Shown in pieces: positions 53,880 to 63,499 of a stretch of 64,000 bases of DNA (its first letter is position 1; each line of letters starts with the position of its first letter). The stretch is from Prosthecodimorpha staleyi. Lineage in GTDB: Bacteria; Pseudomonadota; Alphaproteobacteria; Rhizobiales; Ancalomicrobiaceae. Made by a program: the position numbers and the translations under genes. The notes beneath the pieces are model-generated. The model saw nothing but the letters and a program-made list of their open reading frames with translations. It was not told where the DNA came from and ran no database searches. The DNA is taken from the NCBI RefSeq assembly GCF_018729455.1, contig NZ_JAHHZF010000015.1:124001-188000 (forward strand), written 5' to 3'.

Positions 53880-55325
53880 TCACGCGGCCGCGTCGGGTGT
53901 GGCCAGCGGCAGAGCCACCACGACCCGCAAGCCCTGGGGGATCAGGTCCTCGAAGGCGATTCGCCCGCCATGGTCGGAAATCACTGCCGAGGCGATGGAC
54001 AGGCCGAGGCCGAAGCCTTCGGTGGCGCCGGCCGGACGCGCCTCGTCGCCGCGCACGAAGGGTTCCATCATCCGCTCGCGCTGCGCCTCGGCGATGCCCG
54101 GGCCGTCGTCGTCGATGGTCACGCGCGCCTCGCCGGGCGCGATGGTCATGCCGACCTCGCACCGGCTGCCGTAGCGCAGTGCGTTCTCGATCAGGTTCGA
54201 GAAGGCCCGCTCCAGGCTGGATACGTCGGCGACGATCGGGGTGCGGCCGGACGTCAGTTCGCAGACCACGTCGCCGCCGGTCTCCGCCACGCTGTCGGCC
54301 ACGGTCTGCACCAGGGCGGCCAGGTCGACGCGCTGCCGCTCCGCGCCGCTGTGGCCGGCGCGCAGATAGTTCAACGCCCCTTCGACCATCGCCGACATGC
54401 GGTCGAGATCGCCTTCAAGCGCCCGCTTCAGCGCCGGATCCTCGACGAACTCCACCTTCAGGCGGAGACGGGTGATCGGGGTGCGCAGGTCGTGGCCAAC
54501 GGCCGCGAGGGTGCGGGCATGCTGGGCGATCAGGTGGGAGACGCGGTCGCGCAGCAGGTTCAGGGCGCGCGCCGCCTGGCGCACCTCGGCCGGCCCGCTC
54601 TCCGTGATCGGCTCGTGCGGCCGGTCCGGCTCGAAGCGCTCGGTCGCCTCGGCGAGTTCGCGTAGCGGCCGCGTCAGCCAGAAGGCGGCCCAGAGCGACA
54701 GCAGCACGGTCGCCAACACCCCGAGCAGCAGGATCGAGACGATGCGCCCGGCGTCGGGACCGCGAAACGGCCCGAAATTGCCGAATGGCGCCGGCATGGC
54801 CGGGATGGTCGCGCGCACGGCCCGGTTGCCGGCGATGGGGATGATGATCCGCCCCGGCATTCCGTGCGTCGACATCTCGACGATCACCCGTTCGACGCCG
54901 AGGTCCCGGCGCAGAAAGTCGGCGATGTCGGGTCCGAGGATCGGGCTCGGAAAGCCGGGCGGCCCGGGTTCGCCGGGGCTACGGGGAGGTGGTGCCGCAG
55001 GCTTCGATGCGCGCTGCGCGTCGGCCGGCGGCGGGAGCGAGGCCGCGGTGCCGTCGATCAACTCGAAATCGAAGCCCGGAAAGGTCTTGTTGGCGGACGC
55101 GATCAGGACCGCGACCGCATCCAGATCGGGTTCGGCGATCAGCATCCTGATCACCGTCATGAACCCGCCGATGCGGATGATGGGATTTTCGGTTCCGCCC
55201 GGCCGCGCCCCGAAGCGATAGCCGGCAAACCCGCCGACAAGGGCGGTCGCCAGCACGGCGACGGCCATCAGCATGCCGACCTGGCCGGCGATGCCGCGCG
55301 GCAGGAGGCGGACGACGCGTTTCAT
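53880..55325 (-). CDS. Sensor histidine kinase of a second two-component system
   Basis: The 481-residue membrane kinase has two helices (VGMLMAVAVLATALVGGFAGY and IVSILLLGVLATVLLSLWAAF). Between them lies a periplasmic domain of about 170 residues containing a Pro-rich stretch (KPAAPPPRSPGEPGPPGFPSP). After a HAMP linker come H-box AAVGHDLRTPITRLRLKVEF, N-box SNLIENALRYG, G1 DDDGPGI and G2 GFGLGLSIASA. It resembles the EnvZ/OmpR-like group with DLRTPITRLR. It is translated after its regulator with an ATGA overlap. Confidence 0.93.
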   Translation of the reverse strand: MKRVVRLLPRGIAGQVGMLMAVAVLATALVGGFAGYRFGARPGGTENPIIRIGGFMTVIRMLIAEPDLDAVAVLIASANKTFPGFDFELIDGTAASLPPPADAQRASKPAAPPPRSPGEPGPPGFPSPILGPDIADFLRRDLGVERVIVEMSTHGMPGRIIIPIAGNRAVRATIPAMPAPFGNFGPFRGPDAGRIVSILLLGVLATVLLSLWAAFWLTRPLRELAEATERFEPDRPHEPITESGPAEVRQAARALNLLRDRVSHLIAQHARTLAAVGHDLRTPITRLRLKVEFVEDPALKRALEGDLDRMSAMVEGALNYLRAGHSGAERQRVDLAALVQTVADSVAETGGDVVCELTSGRTPIVADVSSLERAFSNLIENALRYGSRCEVGMTIAPGEARVTIDDDGPGIAEAQRERMMEPFVRGDEARPAGATEGFGLGLSIASAVISDHGGRIAFEDLIPQGLRVVVALPLATPDAAA

Positions 55326-56038
55326 TCCACCTGCACTTCGGCGGTGAACAGATAGCCGTTGCCGCGGATGGTGCGGATCAGCTGCGGATCGCGCGGATCG
55401 ACCTCGATCTTCTGGCGCAGGCGGCTGATCAGCACATCGACGCTGCGATCGAACGGACCGGCGGCCCGGCCGCGCGTCAGGTCGAGCAGGGCGTCGCGCG
55501 ACAGGACCCGGCCGGAATTGTCGCTAAGCACGGCGAGCAGATCGGATTCCGCCCCCGTCAGCGGCACCCGGGTGCCCGACGGCGAACTGAGATGGGCCGA
55601 CAGCGGCTCGAACCGCCAGCCGGCGAACTCACGCGCGCGCCGATCCGAGCGGTAGCCGGGGCCGAGATCGGGCCGGCGCCGCAGGACGGCACGGATGCGC
55701 GCCAGCAATTCGCGCGGCGAGAAGGGTTTGCCGAGATAGTCGTCCGCCCCCATCTCGAGGCCGAGCACCCGGTCGATCTCCTCGGTCCGCGCCGTCAGCA
55801 TGATGATCGGCAGCGGCGTGGTATTGCGCAGCCGGCGGCAGATCGAGAAACCGTCCTCGCCGGGAAGATTCACATCCAGCACCAGCAGGTCGATCCGCGC
55901 CTCCTGGAGAATCCGGTCCATCTCGCGGGCGGCCGGAGCCGTCGTCACCCTCAGGCCGTTGGCCTTCAGGTAACGCGCCACGAGGGTGCGGATCTCCTGA
56001 TCGTCCTCGACGACCAATATGTGGGGTGTGGACTCCAT
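55322..56038 (-). CDS. OmpR-family response regulator of the second two-component system
   Basis: The 238-residue regulator has a receiver domain (about 1-120) with VVEDDQEI, phospho-acceptor aspartate in LLVLDVNLPGEDG (around residue 56) and the Lys in YLGKPF. The winged-helix output domain has LTGAESDLLAVLSDNSGRVLSRD and IRTIRGNGYLF. The start at 56038 gives MESTPHILVVEDDQ; an upstream in-frame extension is unconserved. Two TGTAAC repeats and a 10-bp inverted repeat lie 38-68 bases before the start, likely autoregulatory sites. Confidence 0.93.
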   Translation of the reverse strand: MESTPHILVVEDDQEIRTLVARYLKANGLRVTTAPAAREMDRILQEARIDLLVLDVNLPGEDGFSICRRLRNTTPLPIIMLTARTEEIDRVLGLEMGADDYLGKPFSPRELLARIRAVLRRRPDLGPGYRSDRRAREFAGWRFEPLSAHLSSPSGTRVPLTGAESDLLAVLSDNSGRVLSRDALLDLTRGRAAGPFDRSVDVLISRLRQKIEVDPRDPQLIRTIRGNGYLFTAEVQVE

Positions 56039-56075
56039 GAAGCCGTTATGCCGCTGCGATACGCGGCGCGAAAGA

Positions 56076-56106
56076 GCCGACATGTAACCCAATGTAACAT
56101 GTCGGC
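56076..56106 (-). promoter_or_regulatory. OmpR-type operator: TGTAAC direct repeats inside a perfect inverted repeat
   Basis: TGTAAC occurs twice with exact 10-base spacing (56083-56088 and 56093-56098), the usual layout for OmpR-family dimers. The pair sits inside a perfect 10-bp inverted repeat (GCCGACATGT at 56076-56085, ACATGTCGGC at 56097-56106). It lies in the divergent gap between the regulator and the UspA gene and could control both. Confidence 0.7.
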
Positions 56107-56172
56107 ACCGGTCCCGCATTCCGGCAAGCCGGCGCCTTGCCGCTGACCGGTAACCCGTGCCAGCATCCCCCC

Positions 56173-56661
56173 ATGCTGACACGTCGCCCTCACGAAGCCG
56201 GACACAAGCGCAAGTTTCTCGTCGTCGTCGACGACACCCCGGAATGCGACCGGGCGCTGATCTATGCGGCCCGCCGCGCGGAGCGCACCAACGGCGCGCT
56301 GGTGATGCTCTATGTCATCGACGACCAGGATTTCCGCGGCTTCATCGGCGTCGAGCAGATGATGCGGGCCGAAGCGCGCGAGGCCGCCGACCTGACCCTC
56401 GCCAAGGTGGCGGACCGGATTCGCACGGTCGCCAGGATCGAGCCGGAGATGGTGGTGCGCGAGGGCGTGCGCGCCGGCGAGGTCGTCGCCTTGATCGAGA
56501 AGGATGAGGATATCGCCATCCTGGTGCTGGCCGCCGGAACCGGCAGCGAAGGTCCGGGCCCGCTCGTCTCCGCCCTGACCGGCCGGCTCGGCAGCTTCCC
56601 GGTGCCGATCACGATCGTTCCAGGCACGCTGTCGGACGAAGAGATCGCGGCAATCGCCTGA
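56173..56661 (+). CDS. Universal stress protein UspA family
   Basis: The 162-residue protein has a single Usp domain. VVVDDTPECDRALIYAARRAER is the first strand-helix unit. LMAAGTGSEG-like ATP-loop residues are present as LVLAAGTGSEGPGPLVSALTG, and it ends VPITIVPGTLS. The start is ATG at 56173. It is divergent from the response regulator, and the shared gap has an OmpR-type operator, so it may be a target of that system. Confidence 0.9.
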   Translation: MLTRRPHEAGHKRKFLVVVDDTPECDRALIYAARRAERTNGALVMLYVIDDQDFRGFIGVEQMMRAEAREAADLTLAKVADRIRTVARIEPEMVVREGVRAGEVVALIEKDEDIAILVLAAGTGSEGPGPLVSALTGRLGSFPVPITIVPGTLSDEEIAAIA

Positions 56662-56894
56662 CGGCCCGCCGCCGTCGCCGGACCGGCGCTGCGTCGCGCT
56701 TGTGGCCCGCACGCGGGCACTCCGGACCCATTCGAATGGGGCCGGCAGGTCGGCAGGCCGGCCGTTGCCGGGAGCGCGCGACGGACCTATCGAACCGCCG
56801 GCCGTCAGCCCCCTGCATCCGGCTCTTGATGTCCGGCGCCGAATCCTTACTTTCCGTTCCAAGCTCCGGGCCTTGAACCCGAGAGGAGGCGCAC
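56662..56894. other. Intergenic region between uspA and nfu
   Basis: About 233 bases without a convincing gene. It is GC-rich, with scattered inverted words (CGGCAGGTCGGCAGGCCGGCCGTTGCCG near 56744-56771) but no T-run. It probably contains the nfu promoter. A purine tract (GAGAGGAGGC) precedes the nfu ATG. Confidence 0.35.
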
Positions 56895-57458
56895 ATGTTC
56901 ATCCAGACCGAGACCACGCCCAACCCGGCGACGCTGAAGTTCATCCCCGGCCGCACCGTGCTGCCGGAGGGCACCAAGGACTTCCGCTCGGCGGACGATG
57001 CCGGCGCCTCGCCGCTGGCCGAGAAGCTGTTCTCGATCGCCGGCATTTCGGGCGTGTTCTTCGGCTCGGATTTCATCACCGTGACCAAGTCCGGCGCCGA
57101 ATGGCCGCATCTCAAGCCGGCCATCCTGGGCGTGATCATGGAGCATTTCATGTCCGGCGCGCCGGTCATGGCGGTCGGCAGCGACCCGACCGAGATCGCG
57201 CCCGGCGAGGAATTCTTCGATCCGTCCGACGCCCAGACGGTGGCGACCATCAAGGAACTGCTCGACAGCCGCGTCCGCCCGGCGGTCGCCAACGACGGCG
57301 GCGACATCACCTTCAAGGGCTTCCGCGACGGGATCGTCTACCTGAACATGAAGGGCGCCTGCGCTGGGTGTCCGTCTTCGACGGCCACGCTACGCCACGG
57401 CATCCAGAATCTGCTGCGGCATTTCGTTCCGGACGTACAGGAAGTGCGCGCAGCCTGA
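56895..57458 (+). CDS. nfuA: NifU family iron-sulfur carrier (NfuA-like)
   Basis: The 187-residue protein has an N-terminal Nfu domain (about 1-90; MFIQTETTPNPATLKFIPGR) and a C-terminal NifU-like domain (about 110-187) with the cluster-binding pair CAGC in MKGACAGCPSSTATLRHGI and RPAVANDGGDITF. It carries an Fe-S cluster to client proteins. The start follows GAGGAGGCGCAC. It begins the conserved nfu-tsaB-rimI block. Confidence 0.94.
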   Translation: MFIQTETTPNPATLKFIPGRTVLPEGTKDFRSADDAGASPLAEKLFSIAGISGVFFGSDFITVTKSGAEWPHLKPAILGVIMEHFMSGAPVMAVGSDPTEIAPGEEFFDPSDAQTVATIKELLDSRVRPAVANDGGDITFKGFRDGIVYLNMKGACAGCPSSTATLRHGIQNLLRHFVPDVQEVRAA

Positions 57459-57572
57459 CGGGATTTCTCAGAAGCGTAAGGCACTTTTCAGGAAGGCCGA
57501 TCATGATGGATCGGCGCCTGACGGCCAAAAGTCGTCTCGACGTCATGGTCCCGCCTGCGCTTTAGTCCGAGA

Positions 57573-58316
57573 ATGTCCATTCTGGCCCTCGATACCGCTT
57601 TGGATGCCTGCTCGGTCGCCCTGCTGACGGCCGGCGGCGACGTTCTGGCGCGCACAACCCGGGACATCGGACGCGGCCACGCCGAAGTTCTGATGGCGGT
57701 GGCCGGGGACGTGTTCGAGGCCGCCGGCACGGCACCGCGGGATCTCAGCCGCATCGTCGTCACGATCGGGCCGGGCAGTTTCACCGGCATCCGGGTCGGC
57801 CTTGCTGCCGCGCGGGCGATCGGCCTCGCGGCCGACGTCCCGGTCGTCGGCGTGACCACGCTCGAGGCGATCGCCGACGAAGCCCTGGGGCAGGCGCCGG
57901 GTCCCGTCCTGGTGGCGATCGACGCCCGTCGGGGCGAGGTCTATGCCGGGCTCTACGAGGCCTCTCCGGACGGCCTGCCGATTCCCGCGGAACGGACCGC
58001 CCCCGCCGCCATGGGCCATGCCCAGGCCGCCGCCCTGGCGATCGCCGCGGGCGCGCGCGTCGTCGGTTCCGGCGCGATGCTGGTCGCGGCGCCTGCCGAC
58101 GGCCGGATCGCCGCCGATGCGGCGATCCGCTTCCCCGATATCGTTCGCGTCGGCCGGATCGGCGCCGCACGCGCGCCGTCGTCCCGGCCGCCGGCGCCGG
58201 TCTACCTGCGAGCCGCCGATGCCAAGCCGCAGGAAGGCTTCCGCATCGCCCGGGCGGCCGATCCCGACGCAGACCCCGTCCCACCCTCCCCGACAGACCC
58301 GGAGGTCCGTCCATGA
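57573..58316 (+). CDS. tsaB: tRNA threonylcarbamoyladenosine biosynthesis protein TsaB
   Basis: TsaB (YeaZ) works with TsaD and TsaE to make t6A at position 37 of tRNAs. The 247-residue ASKHA-fold protein has SILALDTALDACSVAL at the start, the GHAEVLM, IVVTIGPGSFTGIRVGLAAARAIG and VAIDARRGEVYAGLY segments. It overlaps rimI by ATGA. The C terminus has a Pro-rich tail. Confidence 0.95.
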   Translation: MSILALDTALDACSVALLTAGGDVLARTTRDIGRGHAEVLMAVAGDVFEAAGTAPRDLSRIVVTIGPGSFTGIRVGLAAARAIGLAADVPVVGVTTLEAIADEALGQAPGPVLVAIDARRGEVYAGLYEASPDGLPIPAERTAPAAMGHAQAAALAIAAGARVVGSGAMLVAAPADGRIAADAAIRFPDIVRVGRIGAARAPSSRPPAPVYLRAADAKPQEGFRIARAADPDADPVPPSPTDPEVRP

Positions 58317-58810
58317 TGAACCCCTTCTGGTGGTGGGCGAGTGCGCCGATCGCGGTCGAGGAGGCCGAACTCGACGACGCGCCGGAACTGGCTGCGATTC
58401 ACGGCGAATCCTTCCCGTATGAATGGACCGCAGAGGAAATCTCGGCGCTGCTGCGCGACCGCACCGTGTTCGGGATGGTCGCCCGGCGGGCCAACCTGTT
58501 CGGAACCCGCAGCCCCGTCGGCTTCATTCTGATGCGCGCGGCGGCGGACGAGGCGGAAATCCTGACCATCGCGGTGTCGCCGCGCCAGCGCGGGCGCGGC
58601 TGCGGCCGGGCCCTGGTCGAATCGGCCTTCCGGCGTCTCTATCGCGACCGGATCAAGGCGGTCTTTCTGGAGGTCGACGGCGGCAATGCGCCCGCCCTGA
58701 CACTCTACGGCAAGCTCGGTTTCCGGCAGGTCGGCGAGCGCAAGGGCTACTACCGGGCGGGCTCGACGCCGGGCGCCTCGGCGCTTGTCATGCGGGCCGA
58801 TCTCGGTTAA
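58313..58810 (+). CDS. rimI: Ribosomal-protein-alanine N-acetyltransferase RimI
   Basis: RimI acetylates the N-terminal alanine of ribosomal protein S18. The 165-residue GNAT protein has the acetyl-CoA site AVSPRQRGRGCGRALVESAFRRL, then VFLEVDGGNAPALTLYGKLGFRQVGERKGYY, the classic motif B/C. It overlaps tsaB by ATGA, the usual tsaB-rimI pair. The N terminus has a short WWWAS run. Confidence 0.94.
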   Translation: MMNPFWWWASAPIAVEEAELDDAPELAAIHGESFPYEWTAEEISALLRDRTVFGMVARRANLFGTRSPVGFILMRAAADEAEILTIAVSPRQRGRGCGRALVESAFRRLYRDRIKAVFLEVDGGNAPALTLYGKLGFRQVGERKGYYRAGSTPGASALVMRADLG

Positions 58811-58852
58811 CTGCCGGTCTTCGGGATCGGCCGGCAACCGGGGAGTTTCGCC

Positions 58853-59329
58853 TTGAACGCAGCCGGAACGGGCACCTCGCGCGGCGTCTGCAGCGAGCAG
58901 AGCCTCGAAGACCTCTGCGAGACGCGCGGCATGCGCATGACCGAACAGCGCCGCGTCATCGCCCGTGTGATCGCCTCCGCCGACGACCATCCGGATGTCG
59001 AGGAACTGCACCGTCGCGCCGCCGCGATCGACCGGCGCATCTCGATTTCCACCGTCTACCGCACCGTGAAGCTGTTCGAGGATGCCGGCATCATCGAGCG
59101 GCACGACTTCCGCGACGGACGCGCCCGCTACGAGACGGTGCCGGAAGAGCATCACGATCACCTGATCGACATGCGCACCGGTCATGTCATCGAGTTCCGC
59201 AGCGAAGAGATCGAGAAGCTGCAGGAATTCGTCGCGCGCGAACTCGGCTACCGCCTGGTCGGACACCGCCTGGAACTCTATGGCGTCGTGCTCGACGACG
59301 CGGAGCGCGGTCCGGAGCGCGAGCGATGA
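58853..59329 (+). CDS. Fur-family regulator, Mur-like
   Basis: The 158-residue protein is a Fur-family repressor. The winged helix has ISISTVYRTVKLFEDAGIIERHDFRDGRARYE, and the metal region has EEHHDHLIDMRTGHVIEFRSEEIEKLQEF. The HHDHLID form without C-terminal CxxC pairs resembles rhizobial Mur (manganese-responsive) more than iron-sensing Fur. It starts with a TTG behind GGGGAGTTTCGCC, by best fit. It is upstream of plsC with ATGA overlap. Confidence 0.88.
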   Translation: MNAAGTGTSRGVCSEQSLEDLCETRGMRMTEQRRVIARVIASADDHPDVEELHRRAAAIDRRISISTVYRTVKLFEDAGIIERHDFRDGRARYETVPEEHHDHLIDMRTGHVIEFRSEEIEKLQEFVARELGYRLVGHRLELYGVVLDDAERGPERER

Positions 59330-60258
59330 CGGCAGCAGCGTCCGACGCGAGCCGGCCGGCACGCCCGTCGCTCGTGCTGACGCTGCGCAATGTCGCCGCC
59401 ATCGCGGGCCTGGTCGCCCTGACGCTGGCCGCCCTGCCGGTTCAGCTTGTCGCCCATCGGCGCGGCTGGCGGCTGGCGGCGACGCTGCCGGTCTGGTGGC
59501 ACCGGCGCGCCCTGGCGGCCCTCGGCGTGCGGGTGCGCGTGGTCGGCGCGCCGTGCCGCGACCGGCCGCTCCTGGTCACCCCGAACCACGTCTCCTGGCT
59601 CGACATCAACCTGATCGGCAGCCTGATGCCGCTCTCCTTCGTGGCCAAGAGCGAGGTCGCCGGCTGGCCGCTGTTCGGCCTGTTCGCCAAGCTCCAGCGC
59701 ACCGTCTTCGTCGACCGCACCCGGCGCACCGATACCGCGCGGGTCAACGGCGAGATCGCGCAGCGGCTCGCCTCGGGCGACGCCATGGTGCTGTTTCCGG
59801 AAGGCACGTCGTCGGACGGCACGCATGTCCTGCCCTTCCGCTCCGCCCTGATCGGCGCGGCCCGCGCCGCAATGGTGGAAGGCGGTCACGACCGGGTCTG
59901 GGTGCAGCCGCTGGCCATCGTGCTGCGGCGGCTCGACGGCCTGCCCCTCGGGCGCGCCGAACGGCCGCGGCTTGCCTGGTACGGCGACACCGACATGTTC
60001 CCGCATCTGCTCGGGACGATCCTGCTCGGCCCGGTCGACATCGACCTCGTCTGGGGCGAGCCGATCCCCTTCGACGAGACCACCGACCGCAAGCTGATCA
60101 CCCGGGCGCTGGAGCGGGAGGTCCGCCGTCTGGTCTCCGCAGGGATCGCCGGCCGCGAGCCGCTGCGGCCGGGCCTTCCCGGCGCGGCGGCCCCGACCGG
60201 CCTGTCGAAACGGCCCGCCGTGGCCGGTACGGCCGCCGGCATCCTGCCCGCGCCCTGA
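59326..60258 (+). CDS. plsC: 1-acyl-sn-glycerol-3-phosphate acyltransferase (PlsC family)
   Basis: PlsC adds the second acyl chain to make phosphatidic acid. The 310-residue protein has N-terminal membrane helices (VAAIAGLVALTLAALPVQLVA), the catalytic NHVSWLDI (NHxxxxD motif, about residue 87), and the glycerol-phosphate motif FPEGTSSDGTHVLPF. It lies in the conserved mur/fur-plsC-miaB order. The ATG overlaps the Fur gene stop. Confidence 0.9.
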   Translation: MTAAASDASRPARPSLVLTLRNVAAIAGLVALTLAALPVQLVAHRRGWRLAATLPVWWHRRALAALGVRVRVVGAPCRDRPLLVTPNHVSWLDINLIGSLMPLSFVAKSEVAGWPLFGLFAKLQRTVFVDRTRRTDTARVNGEIAQRLASGDAMVLFPEGTSSDGTHVLPFRSALIGAARAAMVEGGHDRVWVQPLAIVLRRLDGLPLGRAERPRLAWYGDTDMFPHLLGTILLGPVDIDLVWGEPIPFDETTDRKLITRALEREVRRLVSAGIAGREPLRPGLPGAAAPTGLSKRPAVAGTAAGILPAP

Positions 60259-60357
60259 ATTGCGTCTGTTCTCGCCGCCGGATTCGCGCTAAGCAGGCTC
60301 CCGGGTCCCGCTGCATGGTCGGACCGCAAACCGGTCCCGATCGACACTCCTGACGTG

Positions 60358-61865
60358 ATGACAGCGAAGAAGAAAGTCCTCGTCCGCACCTACGGCTGCC
60401 AGATGAACGTCTACGATTCCGATCGGATGACGGACCTCCTGGCCGGAGAGGGCTACGAGGCGACGGAGAATGTCGACGAGGCGGATCTCGTCCTTCTCAA
60501 CACCTGCCATATCCGCGAGAAGGCGGCCGAGAAGGTCTATTCGGAGCTCGGCCGCCTGCGGGTGCTGAAGGCCGAGAAGGCCGCGGCCGGCGGCTCGCTG
60601 ATGATCGGCGTGACCGGCTGCGTCGCCCAGGCCGAAGGCGAGGAGATCGTCCGCCGCGCGCCGGTCGTCGATCTCGTGGTCGGGCCGCAGAGCTACCAGA
60701 ACCTGCCCGACCTGTTGGCGCGGGCGGAGGAACGGCGTGAGCGCAGCGGGCCGGTCGCCCGGGGCGCCGGGATCGTTGAAACGGAATTCGACATCGGCGC
60801 CAAGTTCGAGACCCTGCCGGGTCCGGACAGGGCGCGGACGCTGGCCCGCGGCCCGACCGCCTTTCTGACCATCCAGGAGGGCTGCGACAAGTTCTGCAGC
60901 TTCTGCGTGGTGCCCTATACCCGCGGCGCCGAGGTTTCCCGGCCGCTCGACCGCATCCTTGCCGAGGCGCGGGCGCTGGTCGACGGCGGCGTGCGCGAGC
61001 TGACCCTGCTCGGACAGAACGTCAATGCCTGGCACGGACTCGGCCCCGATGGGCGCGAATGGACGCTCGGCCGCCTCGCCGCCGCGCTTGCCGATCTGCC
61101 CGGCCTCGACCGCATCCGCTACACGACCTCGCATCCGCGCGACATGGACGAGGCGCTGATCGCCGCCCATCGCGACCTTCCGGCGCTGATGCCCTATCTG
61201 CACCTGCCGGTCCAATCGGGCTCCGACCGCATCCTGAAGGCCATGAACCGGCGCCACACGGCGGCCGACTACCGGGATCTGGTCGAGCGCATCCGGGCCG
61301 CCCGGCCCGACATTGCGCTGACCTCCGATTTCATCGTCGGTTTCCCGGGCGAGACCGATGCGGATTTCGAGGCGACCCTGGCGCTCGTCGAGACGGTCGG
61401 CTATGCGGCAGCCTTCACGTTCAAATACTCGCCCCGCCCCGGCACGCCGGCTGCGAGCCGTGACGACCAGGTGCCGGAGGCCGTCAAGTCCGAACGCCTT
61501 CAGCGCTTGCAGGCCCTGATCGAGCGGCAGACGCAAGCCTTCAATCGAAGCCGCGTCGGCCTGACCATGGACGTGCTGATCGAGAAGCGCGGCCGGGTGC
61601 CCGGCCAGTTGGTCGGCCGCTCGCCCTGGCTGCAGCCGGTCCATGTCGACGGGCCGGACTCGATGATCGGCAGCATAGTTTCGGTCGCAATTGAGGACGT
61701 GCACAGCTATTCGTTGTTCGGAGCGATCGTGCCGGCGCCCGGCAGTCGGGCGCCCGCACCAGCGGTCGCCAGTCACGCAGCCGCTCAGGCGGCCATCGGT
61801 TACGCGGCTGCGCAAGCGGCCGCCGGTCACGCGGTCGCAGAAGCGGCCGCCAGAGGAGGTCGCGG

Positions 61866-61869
<4 letters not shown>
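60358..61869 (+). CDS. miaB: tRNA-2-methylthio-N6-dimethylallyladenosine synthase MiaB
   Basis: MiaB adds a methylthio group to i6A37 in tRNA. From the ATG it is 503 residues; a GTG immediately before it is possible. The UPF0004 domain has [14 protein letters not shown] and [20 protein letters not shown]. The radical-SAM cluster is [13 protein letters not shown] domain follows to about residue 450 ([24 protein letters not shown]). A further Ala/Pro-rich C-terminal tail of about 45 residues with repeated HAAAQAA-like units is unusual. The gene overlaps phoH by four bases. Confidence 0.95.
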
Positions 61870-62950
<1,081 letters not shown>

Positions 62951-62954
<4 letters not shown>

Positions 62955-63499
62955 GCACCGAGACGGCCGCACAAGGCCCCGGCATCGCCATCGACATCCT
63001 GATCGAGGCCGGCGACTGGGGCGAGGAGGCGGACATCCGCCCGCTCATCGAGGCCGCGGTCGCCGCAGCGGACCGCTCGGGCGGCATCGAGGTCCCCGAG
63101 GCCGCCGAACTGTCGGTGCTGCTGACCGACGACGCGCATATCCGGGTCCTCAACCGCGACTGGCGCGACAAGGACAAGCCGACCAACGTCCTGTCCTTCC
63201 CAGGCTCCGATCCCGACGATCCGATCGGGCCGATGCTCGGCGACATCGCCGTCGCCTACGAGACGACCGCAGCCGAAGCGCTCGACGCGGGCCGGCCGCT
63301 CGCGCATCATGTCAGTCATCTGATCGTGCACGGACTGTTGCATCTGTTCGGCTACGATCACGAAGAGAGCGACGAGGCCGAAGCCATGGAGCGGCTGGAG
63401 ACGGCCATCCTGGCCGACCTCGGCATTCCCGATCCCTATGCCGACACGCAGCCGATCGACGGCAGCGGCGGGGATCCTGTCGAGACGAAGGCGAAATGA
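62951..63499 (+). CDS. ybeY: Endoribonuclease YbeY
   Basis: YbeY is a metal-dependent RNase that matures 16S rRNA and acts in ribosome quality control. The 182-residue protein has LLTDDAHIRVLNRDWRDKDKPTNVLSFP and the zinc-binding H-x3-H-x5-H motif in HLIVHGLLHLFGYDHE. The C-terminal tail after IPDPYAD is unconserved. It starts with GTG overlapping ybeZ and overlaps the corC-like gene by ATGA. Confidence 0.95.
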
